Of a stretch of 64,000 bases of DNA, positions 1 through 10,278 are shown one piece after another (position 1 is the first letter of the stretch; each line of letters opens with the position of its first letter). Below the pieces are notes generated by a model. The model saw only the letters and a program-made list of their open reading frames with translations, was not told where the DNA came from and did no database searches. The stretch is from Ligula intestinalis (taxonomy: Eukaryota > Platyhelminthes > Cestoda > Diphyllobothriidea > Diphyllobothriidae): the NCBI GenBank assembly GCA_036362985.1, contig JAYGXS010000002.1, positions 98,328,116-98,392,115 on the forward strand, in the 5' to 3' direction. The position numbers and the translations under genes were made by a program.

Positions 1-411
1 AGTCAAGCTGTCTCACCGGATGACACGTCCCACCCGCAAAGAGTTCATAACGCGGCATAATCTAGCTTTATAACGATTCGTTTTCTAATTTACCACGGAG
101 GTCAAATTCTTTGCTTCAAGCCAAATGCGCATCATATTTATGTGCAACCGTAATGGTAACACAACCAACGCCTATCACAAAGTTAAACCAAACATGCCTA
201 CTAGGACGAAACAAGTAGATAGTTCTGTCAAATAAACTGGGTAGAATCACAAACAGAAACGCAGCACCTATTTTCTGTGAAAGGGTAGTAAATGAAGCCA
301 AGCGTTAGATTGACAGCCAGCAAACCTGTCAAATACTGCAGAAGGTAGAATATGTTCCGAGAAAATTTCCTTGCAATATGACTGTCTCCGGTAAAATGGC
401 TTAACGAAAAT

Positions 412-436
412 TTTATTTGAAAAAAAAACATTTATT
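412..436 (-). terminator. Candidate polyadenylation signals of the PIH1D2-like gene
   Basis: Two AATAAA hexamers occur on the minus strand: one overlaps the stop codon (436-431) and a second lies at 417-412. A very short 3' UTR is implied. No cleavage site can be fixed from sequence alone. Confidence 0.4.
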
Positions 437-578
437 CAAGGGGAATATGCACAGTCAGGGCGTTCTTCTTTTTATTCAGCTTCGCTTTAGCCTTTGAGGG
501 AGAAACAGACTTGGGGAACTGCACGGAATATGGGCCGGAAATACCTGTCGTGCCTTTAATCTGCAGGGAGAGCATCTT
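432..578 (-). CDS. PIH1D2: PIH1D2-like exon 4 (terminal exon)
   Basis: The exon begins after a pyrimidine-rich TTTTCTTTTTAG acceptor and encodes the last 48 residues, from KMLSLQIKG to LTVHIPLE, then TAA. The ending matches the PIH1D2 C-terminus, where the last beta strand reads STLIITMPLV. The phase-0 join with exon 3 gives CELDISS-KMLSLQIKG, aligning with CDLSVSEDDLLIEV of the human protein. Confidence 0.78.
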   Translation of the reverse strand, partial: KMLSLQIKGTTGISGPYSVQFPKSVSPSKAKAKLNKKKNALTVHIPLE

Positions 579-3500
579 CTAAAAAGAAAAGATAATTTGT
601 TGTTATATGTAAAGGACAACTACATATTAAGCTTTCACTTTAAGGAAGAGGAACAGTAAAAAAATTGACGATTTTTTTATTAATTATTAAGTTGGTTCGA
701 CAGGTTTGCTTAATTTGAGTTGACCCAAGCGTGAAAAACTCTAGGCGTTCGGCGGGATTTGAACCCGCGCATCAGAGAAAGCCTTTGCCGGAGGCTAATG
801 CTCTACCAAGGAAACTCCTGCCAAAAGATCATATATCAAATATATCATTCACCAGCTAACTACTAACCTCTGCTACCAGACATTAATATTGAAGTAGTTA
901 TACTACTCATACGGAATGACTAGACACGTATAATTAGTCGTTCGGCTTATAAACAGCTGCTGGTTTTCATCCTTTAACTATGTGTTTGACACCTTTTTTT
1001 GATTTTTTTCCTCTCAAGCGATATATTCCCTAGCCACTTTATTATCATTGTGGAGCAAAATATGTTAGACAACTTTTCCCGTTAATAAAATTGAACTTAC
1101 TTGATATTTCATATTTTCTCGTTCCCTTGAGCAGAATAAGACACTCATTTCACAAGAATGAAAATATAGATTTAATATAAACGAGAGGGTTTACAAGAAA
1201 GGAGGAAAATTAGAGTCTAAGAGTGCAGTCAAACCATTAAATTCAGGTATTTTGTTCGATGCCGGGGCATACGAGTTCAACAGGTTTGTATCCAAGAAGT
1301 GTAAGATCTATATGCAATCGCGAGGACCAATCCATTTATGTCTTCCGTCAAGCTAGCATCCTTCAGTTTAAATACAACTCAACTGACCCTTCATGACTTT
1401 TGTCGGAAAAAGACCCCCGAGATGCCATAACTCGGAGAGTTCCAAATAAAATATTTTTGGAGGAGCATCTGACACCTAGGGGAAACGGTAATTGTTATAA
1501 ATTCTATTCGAGAAAGTGGAACTTTACTGTGGATGCAAAATGCTTTGAGGGTAATATCAACGCTGAAGGCCAGGTCGAATAAAATCATAGTAAGTTTAAG
1601 GCCTGAAGTTCTGCGAGAACCATTCAGAGTCCGTCAGTCAGAGATACCAAACAGATCGCATGTAACCAACTAGCTAAACACGTTCAACGGTTGCCAAGGG
1701 AACTCACTTATCATGCTCTACCTCGGGGTCCATTCTCCTGCACGCCTCCTAGCCAATTGTTAGTGCGCTATAAATTTGATGAAAACGTCGCGGTTGAAGC
1801 CTGGAGGCCTTTATCGTCTAAATATACTAACAGAAAAACCGCCGACTTTTTAAAATGTAAATTATCCTGAACCGTAGCTTAACAGCAACTGAACTAATCC
1901 CCACCTAAACCCCTTACTGTTATCATCTGGACGTTGCGTATTTCAGACACAGTCAAATAATGCGTGTCAAATTGAGCAAAACGCACCCACAGTAAAAGTA
2001 TTAAAACAAAACATGCTTACAACTACTACGCTGTAAGTAGCCAATTATAAAATGCAAAGGGCTCGGTAAACTTGATTGTATATTGTTACCGACGTACCGA
2101 AGATATGTCCAACTCGCAGTCTTTAAGGTTCACATTTTCCGGAAGGTCAATGCAATACTTGAGCATTGGGTCCCCATGACGCCCCGTCAACTTCCATGTG
2201 GGCGGTGGCGGTTTGAAAACAACTTCTTCTATCAACGGCTTCCCCTTCGACTTTTGCTGTTTCAGTTTGTCAATATTAAGAGAGATTTGCGGTTCGCTTG
2301 TTGTCTGGAGGTCGTCACCAGCTGCCTCCTTGTTGCTAATCGGTATCAAACCGGTGCCCGAAAGAGCTTGTTGCGTCAAGGCAGCAACATTGAGGTTTTT
2401 GTAGTGTAGAGACTTGAGCATACTCTCCACGCCACCGTGCGGTTCCGTGGACCATTCCGGTCGCAACTTGGGAAACAGGCCAGTGTGAGAAAAGTTCGCG
2501 TACTCCTTAGTGCAGATGTGCTTTTCCTTTTCAAGGTAGGTCAGACAGACAGCCATCAGTTCGTCAACCCTTGAGCCGGACCGCTTTGTGGACGCCGTAG
2601 TGTCATTCTGTGAGGGAAATCCATGTTGCTTGAAGACGATAGGATGGAGCGCCAAACACACCGTGGAAACTGCAATGGATGTATTTTGAGACAAGATAAG
2701 TATGGTATAGTACGAAAGTGCATGTTTAAAAGGCATCACCTCGGTTTTGCATAATTGGGTGCCTTATTCGCAACGCCGGAGAAGAGCCTAGCTTGTCGCA
2801 TATAGGCAATATATTGTGCAGGCAAACTCGATCAGGAAACAATAACCAACAGTTATATGGCAGAGACACGCAAATTGAAATAGCAGTCTAATATATGATG
2901 ACATCGCTTAACTGGTGTCATGGGTGAAAGAGGTCGCTAAATCTGTGGAGTTGTCCATAAACACTGGGAAGACCAAGGTGTTCTCATGCAGCCTCTCTGT
3001 CCAACAAAAAGCACATTAAGAGATAAGTGGCTGTTACTTTGAAGAAGTGGACACTATAAAATACCTCAGAGAGAGGTTGTAGCCAAAAAGATAAAGTTAC
3101 TATCAACGTGTCTCCAGAATCGATACATCTCGTCGACTTTTCTGCAGCCTTAGAAACTATCCAGGGACCCGATGCCACAATTCACTCGTACAACGCAACT
3201 CTGCGGTTTGTCCTTCTCTACGAATGTGTCTTCCGGACTATGGACGTGGAAGATTAAATAAAATTAGAGGTGTTTGGCCACTACTGGTTGACGATACTTT
3301 TTGTGAGTTAAATACATTGAATTTGGCTCAAATGTTACATTCCTTACTCGCCGCGACAACATCACGAGGGTATCCCAGACCATCTCAGAAAGATAAGTGG
3401 AGTGGTTGGGTTACCTTTTTTGTCGGCAACGTCATATCTTAAGCGTTACTGCGGACAATATTTGAACTCTGGTGCTGACAATACAAGAATAGCTTGATCT

Positions 3501-5943
3501 GCTGCCACGGATTGTTACACAGGTATAAGAAACATCTGGCATATCATCAAGACCACTTTTATCAGTAATTATGGCAGCTGCAACATGTGCAAGATAGACA
3601 AAGCTAAACTCATCGTACCAAAAGTAGGCTCAGAGGATCCAGCGGAATATGCAGCGACACTATATATCCCATGTCACCCAAGTAAGACGACTGATGTGGC
3701 TTGTGAATGTTCGTCATGTTCACTTTAGAAGGTTAATGTAACTGTCCTCGACCCAACACCTTTACCCAATCTGAAGACGAATTCAGCTCTAACTATGACT
3801 CGACTAACTCCCTAGAGCCATTTAATTTAATTTATAGATGCACATTAATCAAAAAGCAGATCGACGAAACAAAAATGTTTAGCAGACATGCTTTCGGGCG
3901 GATGCGTAATATCTTTAAGACGAAAAATGTTCCATCCACTGAGCAAACCGGATGTTGTCCATTATGGAACTCTATCGACTAACACCAAATGGTTTGTTGT
4001 CAGAGCCACTAGAAGTGACACTATTACAGTGAAGTTTACCTTTCTGATTACTCCTACCCCTCAACCATCAGGCCCCTACTTTAGTTAGACCCTAATGGTG
4101 GGTCAAACAAGGCTTATATGTGCGGTAGGCATCCTGAACTTTAAGCCCACGTAGACATACAAAGTATAATGTTGAAGTCTAAAGAAATATCACATTACAA
4201 ACCGCTTTTACTCTGAAAATAAACCTCAGCTCACAAAAATAAAATCTCCATCGACAATTCATTTGTCGATGCGCATTTGAGGTTTAATGCAAGATTGATG
4301 AAGACTATGATTTTGCACATACCTAATACTTGTGATACAACTAGATTATATTAACAAATATCCATGCAACTGAAAATGGATTATTAGAGTAGAAGAATCA
4401 GGTTCATTTTACCGTTAAAGGTGCAAGTGTTTCTACTTATGCGCAAAAAAGCTCTGCTAACGGTTGAGGAACTATATAAGATTCTTGTTAGAAAATCCTG
4501 CTTCTAAATTCATAAAATTTAAGGAATTTAGTTGTAGCTTACGACGTTATTTTATAGCAGGGCCAGCAATTGCTGCACATTAATGTGCATGGTAAAACGA
4601 CCAAAATAATTATTCTAAAGTTGGCAGACTGGACGTATAGTCAGTTCATTCCGACAAAATATGCGAGTTTCATACATATTTACAAGTTCTTTGCGAAACG
4701 CTAAAGCCTACAGTTTTCCGAACAAATGAGGGCCCATACACCTGTCGGTGTACACTGACGAAGACTGGCAAACAAAGTTTTGATTTTTGACCTTTTTAAA
4801 ATATATTTACGGTTCCCTGTATGCAATTCACCTCATGATCTACTTGTTTTGTGAAGAATGGTTGAAACGTGTTCTACTCCAGTCATGTCCATACAGTGGA
4901 ACACCAGTCAGGTTTTTCCTGCTCCGAGCCACAAACGATTATAAAGACATCCAACAATTGTAAAAAAACAAAAGGTCTATATAATTGTGTACAAGTGTAG
5001 CATAGAAGGCCATGGTGCGGTTTGTGTTTTAACCAGTGTTTTTAATGCTGAGTGATGAAGGAGTTAGGAAAACGGAAAAATAATCGTTTTTCCCTTTTGA
5101 ACCACAAAGCCCAGACGAGTTGTGCAAGAAGAAAACAAGCACATGTGGACTAAAGTGACGGCATACCACAATTATCTTACATGGCTAGGCTCTTACGGCC
5201 CAGGGGATGCTCGCTGTTGGAAAAGCACTCGTGTCTATTTATTTACGGCCGACTGGGGCGAGGGAATATCGAAAGTGCGGTTAACAGTCCTGGGTACTAC
5301 GTTCCACCGAAAAATTGTGTTATGCCAATAGGCAAACAACATTATAGAAGAGCTGCAAACAGTTTAACTGGAAACTAAGAACATAATGAGCAAAAACACA
5401 AATACTGATTTTTTAAGCAAAAGGGTATCAGGTTAATTGAAGTAGCAGAAAGCTCATTGTTAACAGTGTGAATATTCAGACTATTTCTTTTCTTAAGAAA
5501 TACAGAGTACGGAAAATATGTGAGCGCGGCAGTGGCGAAAAAGAATAAAAACACAAAACGCCTGCAGAGAATAGAAAGTAGCAAGCTATGTGTTAGACAG
5601 GGAAATTATAAATCGTACCGTTTTCAACAAGATACATATCACCGCAAAACATAGGAATGGCATCTGTTTCTGACTTCGGCATGTTCAGGTACGCCCACTC
5701 GCACATATTTATAAAGATAAATCCTCCATCCTTGTCAAACTTAAATCGTTAAAGAAACTGTACTTTAAGTGTACATTTGTAGACACTTCGACATGTTGGA
5801 CGACTTGTGAGGCCCTGACCAACTTCCATCTGCTTCTTGATAAATGTTTCGTATCCCTTTGGATCATTGACTGCCATTTCATCAAGCATCTTCCAAAGAT
5901 TGCTAGCATTTCCTACAAATTCCTCGGGATTGATTCCCTGCAT
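432..5943 (-). CDS. PIH1D2: PIH1D2-like protein (PIH1 domain-containing protein 2), 4 exons
   Basis: Joining minus-strand exons 5943-5764, 5739-5619, 2669-2098 and 578-432 gives an open frame of 339 residues plus stop, close to the roughly 315 residues of vertebrate PIH1D2. All three junctions keep phase (0, 1, 0). The N-terminus has LWKMLDEMAVNDPKGYETFI (residues 16-35), resembling the family's FW-LLDDLA-DP-GYE-FI signature. FIFINMCEW (67-75) is the PIH1-N core, and the C-terminus (about 255-339) reads as a CS-like beta domain. PIH1D2 is known as an HSP90/RUVBL co-chaperone subunit (R2SP complex with SPAG1) and the family serves axonemal dynein preassembly, which would suit a ciliated animal. 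The start at 5943 is chosen because it gives the same spacing to the LW motif as in vertebrates; an in-frame ATG at 5982 would add 13 residues. Intron 2 is large and contains transposon debris. PIH1D1 or DNAAF6 is less likely because of the N-terminal motif. Confidence 0.82.
744..822 (-). tRNA. tRNA-like sequence, Ala(GGC)-type anticodon, probably pseudogene or SINE head
   Basis: The minus strand has a perfect T arm (GCGGG-TTCAAAT-CCCGC) with a B-box GGTTCAAATCC, an A-box-like TTGGTAGAGCAT, and a perfect 5-bp anticodon stem AGCCT/AGGCT around the loop CCGGCAA (GGC anticodon). The acceptor arms pair only at the ends, position 33 is C instead of U, and the variable region is long. It lies inside intron 3 of the PIH1D2-like gene on the same strand. 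Confidence 0.5.
840..2090. other. Remainder of PIH1D2-like intron 3
   Basis: No coding signal beyond short random frames was seen. The DNA is AT-rich intron sequence between exons 3 and 4. Confidence 0.5.
2098..2669 (-). CDS. PIH1D2: PIH1D2-like exon 3
   Basis: The exon opens after a TGCAG acceptor (2674-2670) and closes at a GTACGT donor (2097-2092). It encodes residues 102-291: STVCLALHPIVF matches the DAYTVIDVAYNPDVL region, DELMAVCLTYLEKE the following helix, and YCIDLPENVNLKDCELDISS the beginning of the CS-like domain. The open frame continues upstream as far as 2739, but that part lies beyond the acceptor and is intronic. Confidence 0.8.
2890..3268 (+). pseudogene. Degenerate RTE-like reverse transcriptase C-terminal fragment
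   Basis: Across frameshifts the plus strand reads LSINTGKTKVFSCSLSVQQK, then EEVDTIKYL, SRIDTSRRLFCSLR and YNATLRFVLLYECVF. This is the usual order in the region after the YADD box of RTE-type retrotransposons: NTGKTKV, then V--FKYLG, then RI--A---F--L, then IY-A-LRSVLLYG-E-W. No catalytic box remains and stop codons occur throughout. It sits in intron 2 of the PIH1D2-like gene, antisense to it. Confidence 0.6.
3269..5618. other. Rest of PIH1D2-like intron 2, no gene recognised
   Basis: Only short frames without family motifs were seen, for example 3888-4088 and 5122-5331. They have no splice-site support and are treated as chance. Confidence 0.4.
5619..5739 (-). CDS. PIH1D2: PIH1D2-like exon 2
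   Basis: This exon encodes residues 61-100 plus the first base of codon 101. It includes FIFINMCEW, matching the PIH1 consensus FINLC-W. It ends at a GTACG donor (5618) in phase 1, which fits the exon 3 acceptor exactly: G|TT gives Val. Confidence 0.78.
5740..5763 (-). other. Putative 24-nt intron 1 of the PIH1D2-like gene
   Basis: On the minus strand the segment begins GTACAG and ends TTTAAG, contains one in-frame TAA, and is 24 nt long. Removing it joins ...CTLK to FDKDGG..., which restores the spacing of the PIH1 domain. Its length is a multiple of three, so a read-through nonsense codon within an 8-codon insertion is the alternative reading. Confidence 0.5.
5764..5943 (-). CDS. PIH1D2: PIH1D2-like exon 1
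   Basis: This exon encodes residues 1-60 and carries the family's conserved DP-GYE-FI helix. It ends with ...CTLK at a GTACAG donor. The frame would otherwise hit TAA four codons later, so either a 24-nt intron (5740-5763) is removed or the copy carries a nonsense codon. Confidence 0.75.
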
Positions 5944-5983
5944 ATTTTTATTCTGTTCACATGCATTTAGATAGTAAAACATG

Positions 5984-7412
5984 TTGGTTACCTATACGAC
6001 TTTGGACGAATCGTATCGTTATTATTAAGTTATCCTCCTGCTTTATGTCAATCAGTTATCTTACGAAGTGTTTTACAATTTACGTCAAGTCTATCAGGTA
6101 AAATAACATATGAACGCTACTATCAGATTTAGGCCGTAAGGCGAATGCAATGAACTATGTGTAACTTGTCAAGGGTATTTTGTTGGTTTTCCGGTTGCCG
6201 ATCTTCAATATGATTGGTTCAGTTTACAGCTTAGTGATTGGTGGGTTCAATCATTAGCCTTGGCTTAATGATTTATAGTATTCAGATGGACAATAAGATT
6301 GATCCTTGTTTTAATTATGTCGGCGCGGTAACTTTGAGTTTAGTCCAAGGTGATGTAGGTGGCATGACCTCGCAGATAAAGTGGAGTATTGGTTATTTCC
6401 CTTCCCTGGTGGTGGTCTCTAGCCGCACCCTCCCTGGTAGCCAGTTGTGAATAAGAGTTGCCTTCCTGCGAGGGTCCCACGGAGTGTTTCCCTTCCCGGG
6501 TGATAGTCTCCAGCTCCACCTTCCCCCGATTGTCTTCTTCGGTTACATGTTCGTCTGTATGACAGTTTATTATCGTTATTATTCTACTGTACTTGTAACA
6601 AATATGTGTGTGTTAACACTTGGCCTCGGCTTATCATTTCGATGAGTGACTGTTCCTGTGATCGAGAATTATAGTGGAATTACAGTGCGTTGACCCATCC
6701 AGAAGACAACGGATGTAGACGAACGACTGAATACTGGCCATAATCAGGAAGAAGATACGCTACCAAAGGACAGCAGGGCGCTCGGGCTTTACAAATTCGT
6801 GGGAAAAATGTGCATTTTAATTTGCGCACTTCTTTAACATTTTCACGTGAGCTGTCATGGCATTCGCTTCTGCTGTTGATGCGAAGTTCCGATAACTTCT
6901 CTGTGGTAGACACTTCCAGTCGTTTATGGAGTTGCAAGAAGCCATTAAAGAGTTTAGCAAAGTAAGTGATATCAATGAGAGCTTAATTTTAGCCAAAGGG
7001 CTTCCATTTCAGGACCGGCAGTTCCCATAAATATCCGGCGAATGCATGTATGCGAAAAAAAATGTGTATGCGCACCGTAAATATGTATGCGTCATGGCGC
7101 CGATGTAAAAGAAGGATGATTTATATTTGTAGTTAATTTCGTCTGTTAACCGTCTTGGATATGACGCGTAATTCAATGTTAATCATAGAGTTAATAAGGG
7201 CATTGCGATAACGTGCTTTAATATGAACCAAAACTACGAGCTCCTGCCAGTGGATACAGTTGATACGAGCAATAATTAAAGGAAGCATATATAAGAGGAT
7301 TTTCGGACATTGAGCCCGTCATCCTCTAAAGGTTAATTTGGTGCATTATGGTTATTCCACAGCATAAGCACGTGAGCAAGCATCAGTTCTGCGTTCACAA
7401 TTTAAAAGAGTG
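5984..7412. other. Unassigned region between the PIH1D2-like gene and the MULE remnant
   Basis: It should include the 5' flank of the PIH1D2-like gene. A GC-richer patch at about 6360-6550 looks repeat-derived, but no copy was found elsewhere in the window. A short plus-strand frame from an ATG at about 6926 lies upstream of the MULE remnant and could belong to it; this is unproven. Confidence 0.3.
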
Positions 7413-8565
7413 ATGCAGAACAGAATTTTCAGTAGTTATGAAGAGCTTATGTCGAAAGTGAGAGATTTTGAGAAGGTGAGCTAAACCTGATTACTGTTTT
7501 CGAATTCGCAGGCCGCCAACTGCAGCTTCGTAATAAGCCACAGTCGCAGACTGCCAGATATCCACCCTGCGTATAGCAGGATAAAGTTGAAATCTGTGAT
7601 CTTCCAGTGTGTGCACGGTGGCAGTCGAAGAACCAAAAGCGAACGAAATAATAGCATTTTTCTTAATTGATAACGTGTTAAACAAATGAAATTTGGCTGC
7701 AAAGCCAGATTTTTGGCTGTGGAATTTAAGAGTAGTCTGCGTGTGAAATCTCTTTGATGACGCACAACAACGACTGTAACCAGGTGTTAGTGTCGGCCTA
7801 CCCGAAATTCCGTAAGTTGAAGGGCGACGTCGATGAAAAGCTCTTTTGCTGAAAGTTTGATATTATCATCAAAATCAGGTTCTCATCATCATCAAAATAT
7901 AATTGTTCAAACAAAGTTTGTTTGGAGGTCTTTTTGAAAAGTATGTTTCTTGCACTTTAGCGCAAACATTTTTAGAGACCACTGATATCAGCTACAAAAT
8001 GAAGGACATAGCCAATATGCGACGACGGATTATGCGGTCTGATCAGTCAGCGATAGGGATGACAGAGGCTCTACACAATATGGAGGGCGGCTGTATGTTT
8101 GACTTTTTGAATGGAAAAATGAGCTTGACTTAGCCCTGAAGAACTTGTTTGCTCAGTACGGCAAGGTGCTGCAAATGGACGGCACCTACGGAATGACCCC
8201 CCATGGGTATGCTTTGTATCACATTGTGATAACCGAGAAGCACGGTCGTGCACGCTTTGATTAGATCTGAAACGGTTGAATTGATTGAATGGATGCTCAG
8301 AAAGTTTAAGGAAATCATGGGTTCTGTTACCTTAGAAATATGTACAATTTTTCTTAAAAGATATTCCCGCAAAATAAGGGCCTGGAGGAGAATATTTCCT
8401 GAAAGACACATATCTATTTTACTGTGCACCTTCCATGTGTTACAGGCCGTTAGGTGGAAAGTTACGAGACTGTATAGAGGAAGGGAAGCCGATGTGGCAA
8501 TTTTTTTTATTAAGAAGGCTGTGCGCATTTTAAATGTATCGACATTCGTAGATGTATTGACATAG
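7413..8565 (+). pseudogene. Mutator-like (MULE) transposase pseudogene with a 36-nt intron
   Basis: The frame from 7413 reads FSSYEELMSKVRDFEK. It is interrupted by a GTGAGC...GCAG segment of 36 nt (7476-7511) and resumes with AANCSFVISHSRRL...KLKSVIFQCVHGG, the FAR1/WRKY-GCM1-like N-terminal domain typical of animal MULEs. GCKARF and HNNDCN supply the later zinc-ligand region, and VSAYPKFRKL follows. VLQMDGTYGM (about 8150) matches the first-Asp block of the MULE transposase domain, and ISILLCTFHVLQAV (about 8410) the C-x2-H block. Frameshifts near 7755 and 8130 and stops at 7674, 8132 and 8262 disable it. The SWIM finger and C-terminus are missing: the frame stops exactly where the tandem array begins. 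MULEs are known from schistosomes. Confidence 0.68.
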
Positions 8566-8982
8566 GACACAGTTCACTGGGCGTACTAACGGTCGCATCT
8601 GTTGGTACTTGGACATGGTGAAGTGAACAGTACAGTGCTCACTGGTGGTTATCAACGGTAGTAAGCGACGAAGGACACGGCTCACCGTGCGTACTAAGCG
8701 TCCCATCTGTGGGTTCTTGGACATGGTGAAGTGAGCAGTACAGAGGACACTGGTGGTTATCAACGGTAGTGACATAGGACACGGTTCACCGCGCGTAGTA
8801 AGGGTCGCATCTGTGGGTACTTGGACATGGTGAAGTGAACAGTACAGTGCTCACTGGTGGGTATCAACGGTAGTAAGTGACATAGGACGCGGCTCACCGT
8901 GCGTACTAAGCGTCGCATCTGTGGGTTCTTGGACATGGTGAAGTGAGCAATCCAGTGCTTGCTGGTGGTTATCAACGGTTAT
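8559..8982. repeat. Minisatellite of alternating 108- and 104-bp units (4 copies)
   Basis: Units begin at 8559, 8667, 8771 and 8879, each with GACATAGGACAC or a close variant. Units 1 and 3 (108 bp) share GTACTTGGAC and GTGAACAGTACAGTGC. Units 2 and 4 (104 bp) share GTTCTTGGAC and GTGAGCA. This makes a 212-bp higher-order dimer present twice. Open minus-strand frames across it simply follow the repeat. Confidence 0.9.
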
Positions 8983-10278
8983 TGATGAGTTTTTTATTTG
9001 CAAATTTGACTTTTGTGGCCTGTTTTTTTTGAACAATTAATTTTTGTAGTTTCCTTTTTTCGCCTACATTTGTTTTACTAATCTATTGCATGTTGGAATT
9101 TCGATGTTTTGGGTTGCGTTTATGAGGCGTTCGGATATTGAACTACCTTAGGTCAATGTGCATAATATGAAACAAATTTAAATAAACGCTTAATATCATG
9201 ACAACTGAAGAAAATTTATTCACTTAAAGTCTATAGAAAAACATTTGAACATTTTACATATGGTAACTTTTGGACAGGTTTTCGATTTTCAAAAACATCC
9301 ATAAGGTTACTTTGGTTCGGATAGGCATGACAAACAGTGAAGTATCATATGCGTGATACAGAATATGAAAAAGGGAATCAACTGGGCTAAACAGTTAAGA
9401 CGCAGCAATTAAGAAGGCTGTGTTTCTATCAGCTGAATATTAAGGTAGACAAATTACGGTTAATAGGAAAAAATCCTTGAATGAATACGAGAAGCCCTTT
9501 AAAGCATTAAGATTGATCTAATTGTGTATAAGCCCGCGGCATTCGTCTGGATTTGATCCCGCATAGTAGAAGAGAGCTCTACGCGTAAAAACTGCTCTAC
9601 AAGTTAAGCTTCGAACGGCTTTAAAGAGAAAACTTCTGCGTTACCTGTTGTCGCATAGTGCGGTGCAGCCAGGGGAAGAAAACCTCCTCTAAGAGCATTG
9701 CCATCGTGCTAGTTAGCCGTTGTGTAAGTTGCCACTGTAGTACTTTGTGGTCTAACTGAATAATGAATGGGCGTCCCGCCAGCAATGGCTTGAACCCTTA
9801 TACGAATGCAAACAAGGCAAAGATGTCATGGCTGTATGTGGAGTACTTACGCCCTGATTTAGTTAGGGAAGGGCTAGCAAAATATCCTGGTCATACCAAC
9901 CCGTCTGCATAAGACTGCTTTATAAAAGAACCCAGGGCAAATCCACTGACGTCGTTGTTACATACGAATATAGGAGCTTCAGGATCCGTGTTTGGCAGCA
10001 TAAGCACGGTTGCTGTGATGAGCCAGTTCTAGACCGAATGCGCGTTGGTACTGGTCAAACTAGGCGAATTCGCGATGTTGCTGAGTGTATTATTGACTAA
10101 GCATGGACTGCATCTCCCTTCGCCGGGATGTTATCTATGCCCTCCAGACTGCTCTAATATCCTAGAAATGATATGATGGCATAAAATTTAGCATTTCTAT
10201 TGATGGTCAAGCTCGCGTAAGTCCAAAAGAACTGCCGGCAGGTTTTTGTTAGTCTTCGTGTCGAAGCCCCGAAATTAA
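8983..10278. other. Unassigned region with one tRNA-like segment
   Basis: No coding family was recognised. It separates the minisatellite from a CR1-like element. Confidence 0.4.
9538..9610 (-). tRNA. Degenerate tRNA-like sequence (possible SINE head)
   Basis: The minus strand has an A-box-like TTGTAGAGCAG and a B-box-like GGGATCAAATCC and ends GACGAATGCC, resembling the 3' end (GCCGAACGCC) of the tRNA-like sequence at 744-822. The cloverleaf is not intact. Confidence 0.35.

Noticed and set aside
2083..2409. Plus-strand 108-codon frame
   Set aside because: Shadow of PIH1D2-like exon 3 on the opposite strand.
8559..8982. CRISPR-like spacing of repeats
   Set aside because: Units are full-length tandem copies without unique spacers, and the genome is eukaryotic.
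8530..9036. Three overlapping minus-strand frames with repeated TVHFTMSKYPQMRPL-like units
   Set aside because: They follow the 104/108-bp tandem repeat exactly and have no independent coding support; shadow frames of a minisatellite.
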